Positions 5,602 to 12,526 of a stretch of DNA of 18,630 bases are shown in pieces (within the stretch, counting starts at the first letter, position 1; each line of letters starts with the position of its first letter). Position numbers and translations under genes: made by a program. The notes beneath the pieces were generated by a model. The model had not been told where the DNA came from, searched no databases, and saw only the letters and a list, made by a program, of their open reading frames with translations. The stretch spans positions 1 through 18,630 of the forward strand of contig CAAEKP010000125.1 in NCBI GenBank assembly GCA_900756555.1, written 5' to 3'. The stretch comes from Peptococcaceae bacterium. GTDB taxonomy: Bacteria > Bacillota > Peptococcia > Peptococcales > Peptococcaceae.

Positions 5602-5635
5602 ATAAAAAAGCCTGCCAGAATTACTCTGACAAGCC
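5602..5635 (-). terminator. Terminator of the IscR-like gene
   Basis: On the minus strand a 10-bp stem with two G-U pairs (5634-5625 with 5619-5610, loop GTAAT) is followed by TTTTTTATA (5609-5601). A second hairpin AAAAGGAA/TTCCTTTT (5643-5662) sits between it and the stop codon. Confidence 0.72.
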
Positions 5636-5665
5636 TCTCTATAAAAGGAACCTCATTCCTTTTCG

Positions 5666-6142
5666 CTATTTTTGACAATTACCAGCTTCACAGCCTGTGT
5701 CTTCACTATTTTCACGTTTAGCCTCTTTTGCTAACTGCTTTTCCAATAAATCCTGCAAGGTAACATGATCTATAATATTGTTGACCGCATCATTAATTTG
5801 CTGCCATACCTCCAGTGTTACACAATTGTTGCAGCGCCGACACTTGTTCGGATTATCCTCCAGGCAGCTCACCGTTGACAAATTGCCCTCTATCAACCGC
5901 AAAATCATGCCCACTGTATAATCCTCAGGCCGTTTCATCAGGCAATAGCCGCCCTGCGCCCCTCTTGTGCTCTTTACAAATCCCGCTCTGCTCAGCTGGG
6001 CTACAATCTGTTCCAAATATTTTTCTGAAATGTCCTGCCGTTGTGAAACTTTTTTTACTGATACATATTCATGGTCACTGCTATACTGAGCCAAATCCAG
6101 CATTAACCTCAGCGCATACCGTCCCTTGGTAGAAATTTTCAT
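5666..6142 (-). CDS. Rrf2-family regulator, IscR-like
   Basis: This 158-residue DNA-binding protein starts MKISTKGRYALRLMLDLAQY, the typical Rrf2 winged-helix N-terminus. QDISEKYLEQIVAQLSRAGF (recognition region) and RGAQGGYCL (wing) follow. Three cysteines spaced C-x7-C-x5-C (SCLEDNPNKC...C), plus an extra one, match the [2Fe-2S] ligand pattern of IscR proteins in Clostridia and relatives, so it probably senses Fe-S or redox status. The C-terminal tail has two further cysteines (DTGCEAGNCQK). The start at 6142 is preceded by AGAGGTG. It stands alone: no iscS/iscU follows, unlike classical isc operons. A CymR-like cysteine regulator is possible, but CymR lacks this cysteine cluster. Confidence 0.85.
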   Translation of the reverse strand: MKISTKGRYALRLMLDLAQYSSDHEYVSVKKVSQRQDISEKYLEQIVAQLSRAGFVKSTRGAQGGYCLMKRPEDYTVGMILRLIEGNLSTVSCLEDNPNKCRRCNNCVTLEVWQQINDAVNNIIDHVTLQDLLEKQLAKEAKRENSEDTGCEAGNCQK

Positions 6143-6157
6143 AGTCAACACCTCTTT

Positions 6158-6192
6158 ATCCCTATTATATACTAGGAATAAGAAAGAATCAA
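6158..6192 (-). promoter_or_regulatory. Promoter and palindromic operator of the IscR-like gene
   Basis: On the minus strand TTGATT (6192-6187), a 17-bp spacer and TATAAT (6169-6164). The -10 is embedded in an inverted repeat ATTCCTA...TAGGGAT (6179-6158, one mismatch per half). An operator over the -10 is the expected place for autorepression by an Rrf2 protein. Confidence 0.72.
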
Positions 6193-6217
6193 GCCTTCAT
6201 TCTGCTTGTCGGCAAAT

Positions 6218-6253
6218 TACAAAACAAGACCGAAGCAACTGTTGCCCCGGTCT
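6218..6253 (-). terminator. Terminator of glmS
   Basis: On the minus strand a 12-bp stem (6253-6242 with 6238-6227, with G-U pairs) is followed by TGTTTTGTA. It lies 24 bp beyond the glmS stop codon. Confidence 0.7.
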
Positions 6254-6276
6254 CTGTTCTAAATTCTTAGTTTTTG

Positions 6277-8103
6277 CTATTCTACTGTTACACTCTTGGC
6301 CAGATTACGAGGCTGGTCGATGTTGCAGCCGCGAATTTTAGCGGTATAGTAAGAAATCAACTGCAATGGAATCACAGCCAGCACCGGCGCGATAAAGTTG
6401 TTCACCTTTGGAATGGCAATTACATTATCCACAAATTTCTGTGCCTGCGTATCGCCTTCGTTGACAATTGCCAATACTTTTGCTTCTCTGGCTTTTACTT
6501 CCTTGATGTTGGACGCGGTTTTATCATAGGTGCTCTCCTGCACGCAAATGGCAATCACTGGTGTCTGTTCTGTTACCAGAGCCAGAGTGCCATGTTTCAG
6601 TTCTCCGGCTGCATAAGCCTCCGCATGAATATAAGAGATTTCTTTCAGTTTCAGAGAGCCTTCCAGCGCAATAGACCAGTCCAGGCCGCGGCCAATAAAG
6701 AAGATATCGTTCACATCTTTAAAGCCCACTACATCATCCTGAATTTTTGCCAGATAGTCATCGGTCAGCATCTGTTTCGCCAGTTCCGGCAGCTGCTGCA
6801 GCCCTTCCAAAATATCTGCCAGCTTAGCTGCATCATAGGTCTGCATCTGCTGTGCCAGATACACACCCAGCAGATATTCCGCAATCAGCATAGTAGTATA
6901 CGCTTTTGTGGATGCCACAGAAATTTCCGGGCCAGCCCAAATGTAAATAACATAGTCTGCTTCCCGGGCAATGGCACTGCCTACCACATTGGTGATGGCT
7001 AACACTTTGCTGCCTCTTGCTTTTGCTTCCCGCAATGCTGCCACGGTATCCGCTGTTTCGCCAGACTGACTGATTACAATAACCAATGTATTTTCATCCA
7101 GCATTGGGTCGCGATAACGGAACTCCGAAGCAATTTCCACTTCCACTGGAATCCGCGCCAGTTTTTCAATCACCTGCTTACCCACCAACCCCGCATGATA
7201 AGCGGTACCACAAGCTACAATATAAATTTTCTTCCACTGTTTAATCTGTTCCGCAGTCAGCGCAAAATCGTCAAACTGCACTTTATTGTCCTGAATACGG
7301 CCAGCTAATGTTTTTTTGAATACTTCCGGCTGTTCAAAGATTTCTTTCAGCATGAAATGTTCAAAGCCATCTTTTTCTGCTGCTTCTGCATCCCACTCAA
7401 TGGTGTGTACTTCTTTTTCAATTGGCTGCAAGTTATGATTTTTGATCGTGATACCATCCCGTGTCAACACACACAGTTCACCTTTTTCAATGTACATGCA
7501 CTTTCTGGTGTAAGCCAATAGCGCCGGCACATCAGAAGCGATAAAGCTTTCGCCTTCGCCCACACCCAATACCATCGGACTGTCTTTACGGCAGGCAATG
7601 ATTTTATCCGGCTCATCCGCGCAAACCATCACCAGCGCATAAGCGCCTTCCAGTACATCCAGCACTTTGATAACTGTTTCTTCAAAGTTGCCGTTATAGA
7701 ATTTTTCCAGCAGATGTGCCACAACTTCCGTGTCCGTTTCAGAAGTAAAGTGTTCCCCTGCCAGATAGGTTTCCTTCAGCGTTAAATAGTTTTCCACAAT
7801 GCCATTGTGAACCACCGCAAATTTGCCATTCTGGCTGGTGTGTGGATGAGCGTTGGCATCGGATGGGCGACCATGGGTAGCCCAACGGGTATGCCCGATG
7901 CCGATGTTGCTGTCCAGACGCATATCCTTAATTTTTTCCTGTAAATTAACCAGCTTGCCCTCCGCTTTTTCCACGACCAGCTTTTCATGGTCAATAATGG
8001 CGATACCAGACGAATCATATCCCCGATATTCCAGTTTTCTTAATCCATCAATCAGGATATCTACCGCATTTCTTTTGCCGATATATCCTACAATTCCGCA
8101 CAT
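6277..8103 (-). CDS. glmS: Glutamine--fructose-6-phosphate aminotransferase (isomerizing)
   Basis: GlmS converts fructose-6-phosphate and glutamine to glucosamine-6-phosphate and glutamate, the first step toward UDP-GlcNAc for peptidoglycan. At 608 residues it matches the family length. The N-terminal class II glutaminase starts MCGIVGYIG, with Cys2 becoming the catalytic N-terminal nucleophile; LEYRGYDSSGIA and GHTRWATHG follow. Two SIS sugar-isomerase domains occupy about 280-608, with SQSGETADT in the first (phosphate-binding loop) and the canonical C-terminus PRNLAKSVTVE. The ribosome binding site is GGGGGGAAC before the ATG at 8103. It has its own promoter and terminator. I see no glmS ribozyme in the ~90-nt leader, so control must be by other means. 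Confidence 0.98.
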   Translation of the reverse strand: MCGIVGYIGKRNAVDILIDGLRKLEYRGYDSSGIAIIDHEKLVVEKAEGKLVNLQEKIKDMRLDSNIGIGHTRWATHGRPSDANAHPHTSQNGKFAVVHNGIVENYLTLKETYLAGEHFTSETDTEVVAHLLEKFYNGNFEETVIKVLDVLEGAYALVMVCADEPDKIIACRKDSPMVLGVGEGESFIASDVPALLAYTRKCMYIEKGELCVLTRDGITIKNHNLQPIEKEVHTIEWDAEAAEKDGFEHFMLKEIFEQPEVFKKTLAGRIQDNKVQFDDFALTAEQIKQWKKIYIVACGTAYHAGLVGKQVIEKLARIPVEVEIASEFRYRDPMLDENTLVIVISQSGETADTVAALREAKARGSKVLAITNVVGSAIAREADYVIYIWAGPEISVASTKAYTTMLIAEYLLGVYLAQQMQTYDAAKLADILEGLQQLPELAKQMLTDDYLAKIQDDVVGFKDVNDIFFIGRGLDWSIALEGSLKLKEISYIHAEAYAAGELKHGTLALVTEQTPVIAICVQESTYDKTASNIKEVKAREAKVLAIVNEGDTQAQKFVDNVIAIPKVNNFIAPVLAVIPLQLISYYTAKIRGCNIDQPRNLAKSVTVE

Positions 8104-8197
8104 AATGTTCCCCCCATTTTTTCGATTTTCGTATTATTATTTCTACAGGTTCTATCCTGTGATTACTGTCTTATTTATATGCAGACCATATCGTTAT

Positions 8198-8226
8198 ATT
8201 ATACAATCCATGGCAGAAAAATACAA
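8198..8226 (-). promoter_or_regulatory. Promoter of glmS
   Basis: On the minus strand TTGTAT (8226-8221), 17 bp, TATAAT (8203-8198). The start near 8191 gives a leader of about 90 nt with small hairpins (ATATG/CATAT and ACAGG/CCTGT). No clear terminator separates it from the scpB stop codon 9 bp upstream, so read-through from the scpAB operon is possible. Confidence 0.72.
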
Positions 8227-8234
8227 TAAAAAGA

Positions 8235-8831
8235 TTAGGATTCTTCTGCTGATTTTTTATCCAGTTCCAACAATTCCAGTTCCTCTGCCACCAGTGATTC
8301 TGCTTCTTGCCTGTCTAAATTCAGCAATGCGTTGGTGGGCAGATCTTCCAAATGCTCAATGTTAAAATATTGCAGAAACTTTCTGGTGGTGCCATATAAA
8401 ATCGGTCTGCCCGGCGCATCCTTACGCCCCTGTTCTTCGATTAATTCCTTGCCAATCAGGTTTTGGATAATTTTATCCGCCTTCACACCGCGAATCAATT
8501 CAATCTCCCCACGGGTCACCGGCTGTTTGTAAGCCACAATAGCCAGTGTTTCCAGCGCCGCCATCGACAGATTATTCATCTGTGGCCGATACAGTTTTTC
8601 CACATAAGGCAGATAATCTTTTTTAATCGCCATGATGTAGCCATCCCCCAGCTTAATCACGCCAATCCCTTTGGAGGCATCGCTGTAGTCTTCGATCAGC
8701 CAGTCCAGCACATCCAGCACATCGCCCACTTCCAGCTCCGCCAGCTCCGCAATCTGCTCCGGCGGCAGTGGTTCATTGGTTATAAAGAGCAGACTTTCCA
8801 CCGTTGCTCTGATTTTTTCTACGTACTGCAA
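8235..8831 (-). CDS. scpB: Segregation and condensation protein B
   Basis: ScpB is a winged-helix (kite) protein that dimerises and joins ScpA on the Smc coiled-coil ATPase to compact and segregate the chromosome. The 198-residue product has two winged-helix domains: N-terminal (about 1-80, LLFITNEPLPPEQIAELAEL) and second (about 90-165) with the family signature LSMAALETLAIVAYKQPVTR, then GEIELIRGV and APGRPILYGTTRKFLQYF. The start is a TTG (8831-8829) directly after the scpA stop TAG, preceded by GAGGTG at a good distance; no ATG is better placed. The acidic C-terminal tail is typical. Adjacency to scpA makes the call secure. Confidence 0.96.
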   Translation of the reverse strand: MQYVEKIRATVESLLFITNEPLPPEQIAELAELEVGDVLDVLDWLIEDYSDASKGIGVIKLGDGYIMAIKKDYLPYVEKLYRPQMNNLSMAALETLAIVAYKQPVTRGEIELIRGVKADKIIQNLIGKELIEEQGRKDAPGRPILYGTTRKFLQYFNIEHLEDLPTNALLNLDRQEAESLVAEELELLELDKKSAEES

Positions 8832-9590
8832 CTAGTTCACCTCATCTGCCTGTTGTTTTGGAAATATCCACAGTGCGCCAAAATTATTCTGCTGCTGAAA
8901 GGTTAGCGCCCCTAAACGGCAAAGTTCCAGCAATGCCATAAATACCGTAATAATTTTGCGACGGCTGGCGCCGTGGCCAAACAGTGTCACAAATTCTACA
9001 CTTTTTTCCCGCTGTAGTCGTTGTTGTATCTCCATCATACTGTCTTCCACCAGATATTCTTCTTTGGTCAGCGTAAGTTCCGGTGAAGCCGGCGCTCCGG
9101 CCTGCTCCATCACCTGAGCAAACGCCTGCAACAGCTGCTGCATGGTAATATGCTCTAACGGATTTCCCGGCTCCAGAGCGCCGGTTAATTGCTCTATATC
9201 CTGTGGCTTCAGCATATAGTCATTCTCCTGCTGTTCTCGCTGTTGTAACAGCTGCGCCGTTTCTTTATAGAATCGGTATTCGATCAGCCGCTGCACCAGC
9301 TCTGCACGGGGATCTTCCTCCTGCTCCGCTTCTCCTTCAGCGATTTTTCGTTTTGGCAGCAGCATTTTTGCTTTGATATTCAGCAAGGTTGCCGCAATCA
9401 ACAAAAATTCACTGGCAACTTCCAAATCCATCTCTCTGGCTTCTTCTAAGTAAGCCAGATACTGCTCGGTAATTACCGCGATAGGAATATCATAAATATC
9501 CATCTTATTTTTGTCAATCAAATGCAGCAATAAATCCAGCGGACCATCGAAATTATCCAGATGGATTTCATATTTTTTACTCTCCGCCAT
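8832..9590 (-). CDS. scpA: Segregation and condensation protein A (kleisin)
   Basis: ScpA is the kleisin subunit bridging the Smc heads and binding ScpB. At 252 residues it has the usual length. The N-terminus KYEIHLDNFDGPLDLLLHLI is the diagnostic ScpA motif, followed by the Smc-neck-binding helices (MDIYDIPIAVITEQYLAYLE and LEVASEFLLIAATLLNIKAK) and an E-rich linker. The C-terminal winged helix (about 185-245, VEFVTLFGHGASRRKIITVF) binds the Smc cap. GGAGG lies upstream of the ATG at 9590. The gene follows the site-2 protease gene by 14 bp and abuts scpB without a gap, so the three form an operon, an order common in Bacillota. Confidence 0.97.
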   Translation of the reverse strand: MAESKKYEIHLDNFDGPLDLLLHLIDKNKMDIYDIPIAVITEQYLAYLEEAREMDLEVASEFLLIAATLLNIKAKMLLPKRKIAEGEAEQEEDPRAELVQRLIEYRFYKETAQLLQQREQQENDYMLKPQDIEQLTGALEPGNPLEHITMQQLLQAFAQVMEQAGAPASPELTLTKEEYLVEDSMMEIQQRLQREKSVEFVTLFGHGASRRKIITVFMALLELCRLGALTFQQQNNFGALWIFPKQQADEVN

Positions 9591-9604
9591 AAAAAAGCCT
9601 CCGG

Positions 9605-10234
9605 TTAAAAAATCAGATACAAAATTGAAGTAAAGAAATTCAATACTACATTTGCGATTGGCACTAAAATAATATCAGTAATATTAAAGAAAATCAGTAG
9701 CATCAGAATCAAAAAACCATATTGTTCTACCGTATTTAAATATTTATAAGCTGTGGACTTTGGCAGAAAGCCCGCCAGAATTTTAGAGCCATCCAGTGGT
9801 GGAATTGGAATCAGATTGAACACCGCCAGGTAAATATTCAGTGTTACAGAAACCTGCAAAAATTCGCCCAGCATCGGAATATGGTAAAAGCCCTGTCCTG
9901 CAACATAGATAAAATACGCCGCAAACGATAACACCAGATTAGTCAGTGGCCCGGCAATGGATACCAGCATCATACCTTTGGTGCGGTCGCCCTGAAAATA
10001 AAAGGGATTCACCGGCACCGGTTTGGCCCAACCAAAGCCAGCCACCAACATCAGCAACGCGCCAATCGGGTCCAGATGAGCAATTGGATTCAAGGTAAGT
10101 CGCCCCGCATTCTTGGCGGTAGGATCACCCAAACGATAGGCTACATAACCATGCGCTGTCTCGTGAAAGGTAATGGCAATTAACACCGCCAGCAAGGTTG
10201 CTACCATACTGGTTAAGGAATTTCCAAAAAACAT
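9605..10234 (-). CDS. Site-2 protease family (M50) membrane metalloprotease
   Basis: This intramembrane zinc protease (209 residues) is of the short YwhC/Rip-like class without a PDZ domain. HETAH at residues 24-28 provides two zinc ligands and the catalytic glutamate within the first membrane helix. NLIPIPPLDGSKIL (140-153) provides the third ligand, D148. Further hydrophobic helices lie at about 56-69, 88-111, 125-146 and 170-205. It probably cleaves an anti-sigma factor or another membrane substrate, but the target cannot be told. The start at 10234 is chosen because AAGGAGAG lies upstream; a longer frame to 10261 would add nine residues containing this site. It is first in the operon with scpA and scpB, a conserved neighbourhood without known functional reason. 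Confidence 0.92.
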   Translation of the reverse strand: MFFGNSLTSMVATLLAVLIAITFHETAHGYVAYRLGDPTAKNAGRLTLNPIAHLDPIGALLMLVAGFGWAKPVPVNPFYFQGDRTKGMMLVSIAGPLTNLVLSFAAYFIYVAGQGFYHIPMLGEFLQVSVTLNIYLAVFNLIPIPPLDGSKILAGFLPKSTAYKYLNTVEQYGFLILMLLIFFNITDIILVPIANVVLNFFTSILYLIF

Positions 10235-10278
10235 ACAGACTCTCTCTCCTTTTTGCCGCAAACGTTGTTCTCTGGCCT

Positions 10279-10287
10279 ATTATACCA
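10279..10287 (-). promoter_or_regulatory. Extended -10 promoter of the site-2 protease/scpAB operon
   Basis: On the minus strand TGG immediately precedes TATAAT (10287-10279), giving an extended -10. The -35 region (about 10302-10307) is a poor match. The predicted start is about 38 nt before the ATG at 10234. Confidence 0.6.
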
Positions 10288-10422
10288 TAAAAAGCACTGT
10301 TAGAAAAGCAATCCGTTTCGGTAAGTATCACATAATCTTTCTGATACAGAGTTCCCCATATAGAAAGGGAAATCCTGCATTTATGTAGAATCTTGTTTAA
10401 AAGGCAAAAATGTAGAATCATT

Positions 10423-10451
10423 TTGCAAAATCATTTGAATTATGTTAAAAT
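10423..10451 (+). promoter_or_regulatory. Promoter of the small membrane protein gene
   Basis: TTGCAA (10423-10428), 17 bp, TAAAAT (10446-10451), followed 20 bp later by the ribosome binding site GGGAGG. Confidence 0.55.
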
Positions 10452-10483
10452 AATTTATTATGGATTATATTGGGAGGTTTCAC

Positions 10484-10798
10484 ATGGAAAAATTTCAGAA
10501 AATCAGTTCCCGCGTCGTTATCGTTCTGGCGCTGCTTTGGGGCGTATTAATCGCAATGGGAAAATTATCTACAGGCTATAGTTATATGGGGATTGGTGTG
10601 CTCAGCACCTATATTGGGATTCAAAATCTCATTCTGCTCAATTGGGGACAGCGCACTGGCAAAATGCCAACAAAAATCACTTATCTTATTGAGCGGCACG
10701 GCAACAACAAAGGGCTGATACAGTATGTGCTGGTAAATATTCTGCTGTTCCTGTTGTTAGGTCTGGCTGTTGTTTACAGCAGCTGGCAGTTGCTGTAA
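10484..10798 (+). CDS. Hypothetical small membrane protein
   Basis: This 104-residue protein is not one I recognise. Hydrophobic segments at about 10-24 (VVIVLALLWGVLIAM), 33-53 (YMGIGVLSTYIGIQNLILL) and 80-101 (YVLVNILLFLLLGLAVVYSS) suggest three membrane helices with a short basic N-terminus and a charged middle loop (RTGKMPTKITYLIERHGNNK). There are no catalytic motifs and no signal-peptidase site. The start at 10484 is preceded by GGGAGG at a good spacing; the open frame begins 24 bp earlier but without such a site. The gene has its own promoter, is divergent from the site-2 protease operon, and ends before a bidirectional terminator. Confidence 0.72.
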   Translation: MEKFQKISSRVVIVLALLWGVLIAMGKLSTGYSYMGIGVLSTYIGIQNLILLNWGQRTGKMPTKITYLIERHGNNKGLIQYVLVNILLFLLLGLAVVYSSWQLL

Positions 10799-10822
10799 TA
10801 ACAAACACAATAAAATAACAGA

Positions 10823-10882
10823 AAAACGAGAGAAAGTAAAGATTCTGGGTTCCTATCACCCCCTCTGCTTTCTCTCGTTTTT
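10823..10882. terminator. Bidirectional terminator
   Basis: AAAACGAGAGAAAG (10823-10836) and CTTTCTCTCGTTTT (10868-10881) are perfect complements over 14 bp, with A-rich and T-rich flanks on both sides. It lies between the convergent membrane protein gene and rpe, and can serve both. The 31-nt loop contains a small GGG/CCC pairing. Confidence 0.85.
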
Positions 10883-10911
10883 GTTTGAACTATTTCATAA
10901 GGCACCAAATT

Positions 10912-11562
10912 TTATTTTACTGCATTGCGAATCGCTTCAATCGCCGCTTTCCGATCCGGCTTGCCAAACACAGCAGAGCCTGCTACCAGCACATTAGCGC
11001 CAGCGGCCGTAACCAACGGTGCTGTTTCGGCAGTGATGCCGCCGTCCACCTGAATCAGAGGGTGCACGTTCTGTTCCGCACACATAGCGGTCAGCCGTTC
11101 TAATTTGGGAACAATATTGATAAATTTCTGCCCGCCAAAGCCTGGGTTTACGCTCATCAGCAGAACCATGTCCAGTTCTGGCAGGATATAGTCCAGCACA
11201 CTCAGAGATGTAGCTGGATTTAATGCTACACCTGCTTTTTTGCCAACAGCATGGATGGACTGGATAGTGCGGTGCAGATGGGTGCAAGCCTCTGCGTGTA
11301 CCACAATCATGTCCGCGCCACTGTTAGCAAACGCATTGATGTACTGGTCTGGATTATCAATCATCAGATGCACGTCAAAAAATAATTTACTGTGTGGACG
11401 CAGGGCTTTGATTAGCCCTGGGCCAAAGGTCATATTTGGCACAAAATGACCGTCCATCACATCCAGGTGCAGCCAGTCAGCGCCGCCCTGTTCAATGTCC
11501 TGCACTTCCGCTTTCAGCTGACTGAAATCGGCAGATAATAATGATGGGGCAATGTATAACAT
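10912..11562 (-). CDS. rpe: Ribulose-phosphate 3-epimerase
   Basis: Rpe interconverts ribulose-5-phosphate and xylulose-5-phosphate in the pentose phosphate pathway. The 216-residue TIM barrel shows APSLLSADF at the N-terminus (catalytic-face serine), HLDVMDGHFVPNMTFGP (metal-binding His and catalytic Asp), DVHLMI, MSVNPGFGGQKFI, IQVDGGI (second catalytic Asp) and VAGSAVFG (phosphate binding). All expected motifs are present and the length is standard. The ATG at 11562 has GGAGAGGAG upstream, within the 3' end of rsgA; only one base separates the rsgA stop from the start, so they are coupled. It is the last gene of the prpC-prkC-rsgA-rpe operon, a common Bacillota order. Confidence 0.97.
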   Translation of the reverse strand: MLYIAPSLLSADFSQLKAEVQDIEQGGADWLHLDVMDGHFVPNMTFGPGLIKALRPHSKLFFDVHLMIDNPDQYINAFANSGADMIVVHAEACTHLHRTIQSIHAVGKKAGVALNPATSLSVLDYILPELDMVLLMSVNPGFGGQKFINIVPKLERLTAMCAEQNVHPLIQVDGGITAETAPLVTAAGANVLVAGSAVFGKPDRKAAIEAIRNAVK

Positions 11563-11563
11563 A

Positions 11564-12526
11564 TTAGTAACTCCTCTCCTGTTGAATCACTTCTTCTAAA
11601 AAGGCTAAATAATTTTCGTAACGGCTCTGGGCAATTTCACCCTGAGCCAGTGCTTCTTTGATGGCACAGTCCGGCTCATTTTTATGCATGCAGGTGGCAA
11701 ACCGACAGCCGTCCATACGCGACAGAAATTCCGGAAACAACCGACACAGATCTTCCCGCCGGATGTCCTCCGGCAACTGCAAAGAACTGAACCCCGGGGT
11801 GTCTGCAATGAGTGTTCGGGCATCTAACTGAAATAACTCTACATGGCGCGTGGTATGTTTGCCTCGTTTCAATTTATCGCTGATCTCGCCTGTCGCCAGC
11901 TGCCACTCATCGCTGATGGCATTCATCATGCTGGATTTCCCCACACCAGAATTGCCAGCCAGCACAGAGAATTTCCCATGCAGCCGTTCATGCAGTTCTT
12001 CAATCCCCTGCCCGGTTACAGTGCTGCAAAACAACACAGGAAAACCAGAGGGCTGGTAAATCTTAGCCAATCGCTGCTGCTCTGCTTCATTCACCAAATC
12101 ACATTTATTAAAACAAATCACCGGAGTAATTTCATTCCACTGCGCGAACACTGTCAGGCGGTCAATCAGCCGCAAATCCGGCAATGGATCGTACAGTGCC
12201 GCTAAAATAATCAGCTGATCCAGATTGGCTACCGGAGGCCGCAGCAATTCATTGCGCCGCGGCAGCACTGCTTCGATGGCGCCAGTCTGCCCGTTGGCAA
12301 TGCTGAACTCTACACGATCCCCGGGCAGAAATTTTACTTTTTTCTGTCGGTTCTTACCGCGCAGCGAGCATTCATACAGCACACCATCGCAGGCTACATA
12401 GTAAAATCCGCTGTAGCCTTTGATGATGGTACCTTCCCGCAAATTTTCGCCAACAGTAACCGTAGCTTCCTGCTCCTGCTGCACACTTTCTTTCTGCTGA
12501 TTTTCATTGCTGTTTTTACGACCCAT
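11564..12526 (-). CDS. rsgA: Ribosome small subunit-dependent GTPase RsgA
   Basis: RsgA is a circularly permuted GTPase that checks late maturation of the 30S subunit. From Met at 12526 (320 residues): an N-terminal basic and polar tail, an OB-fold (about 28-95), then the permuted G motifs, with G4 FNKCD preceding G1 GNSGVGKSS and G3 DTPG. The catalytic-loop and switch segment GKHTTRHVEL lies between. The C-terminal zinc knuckle is CRFATCMHKNEPDC (Cys, Cys, His, Cys). A longer frame starts at 12553, but the ATG at 12526 has upstream GGAG and is closer to family length. It overlaps the 3' end of prkC by 11 bp. In B. subtilis the homologue is a PrkC substrate, which fits this operon. Confidence 0.96.
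   Translation of the reverse strand: MGRKNSNENQQKESVQQEQEATVTVGENLREGTIIKGYSGFYYVACDGVLYECSLRGKNRQKKVKFLPGDRVEFSIANGQTGAIEAVLPRRNELLRPPVANLDQLIILAALYDPLPDLRLIDRLTVFAQWNEITPVICFNKCDLVNEAEQQRLAKIYQPSGFPVLFCSTVTGQGIEELHERLHGKFSVLAGNSGVGKSSMMNAISDEWQLATGEISDKLKRGKHTTRHVELFQLDARTLIADTPGFSSLQLPEDIRREDLCRLFPEFLSRMDGCRFATCMHKNEPDCAIKEALAQGEIAQSRYENYLAFLEEVIQQERSY

Noticed and set aside
8104..8234. glmS ribozyme upstream of glmS
   Set aside because: Many Bacillota have one, but the leader is only about 90 nt and lacks the conserved core; only small simple hairpins are present.
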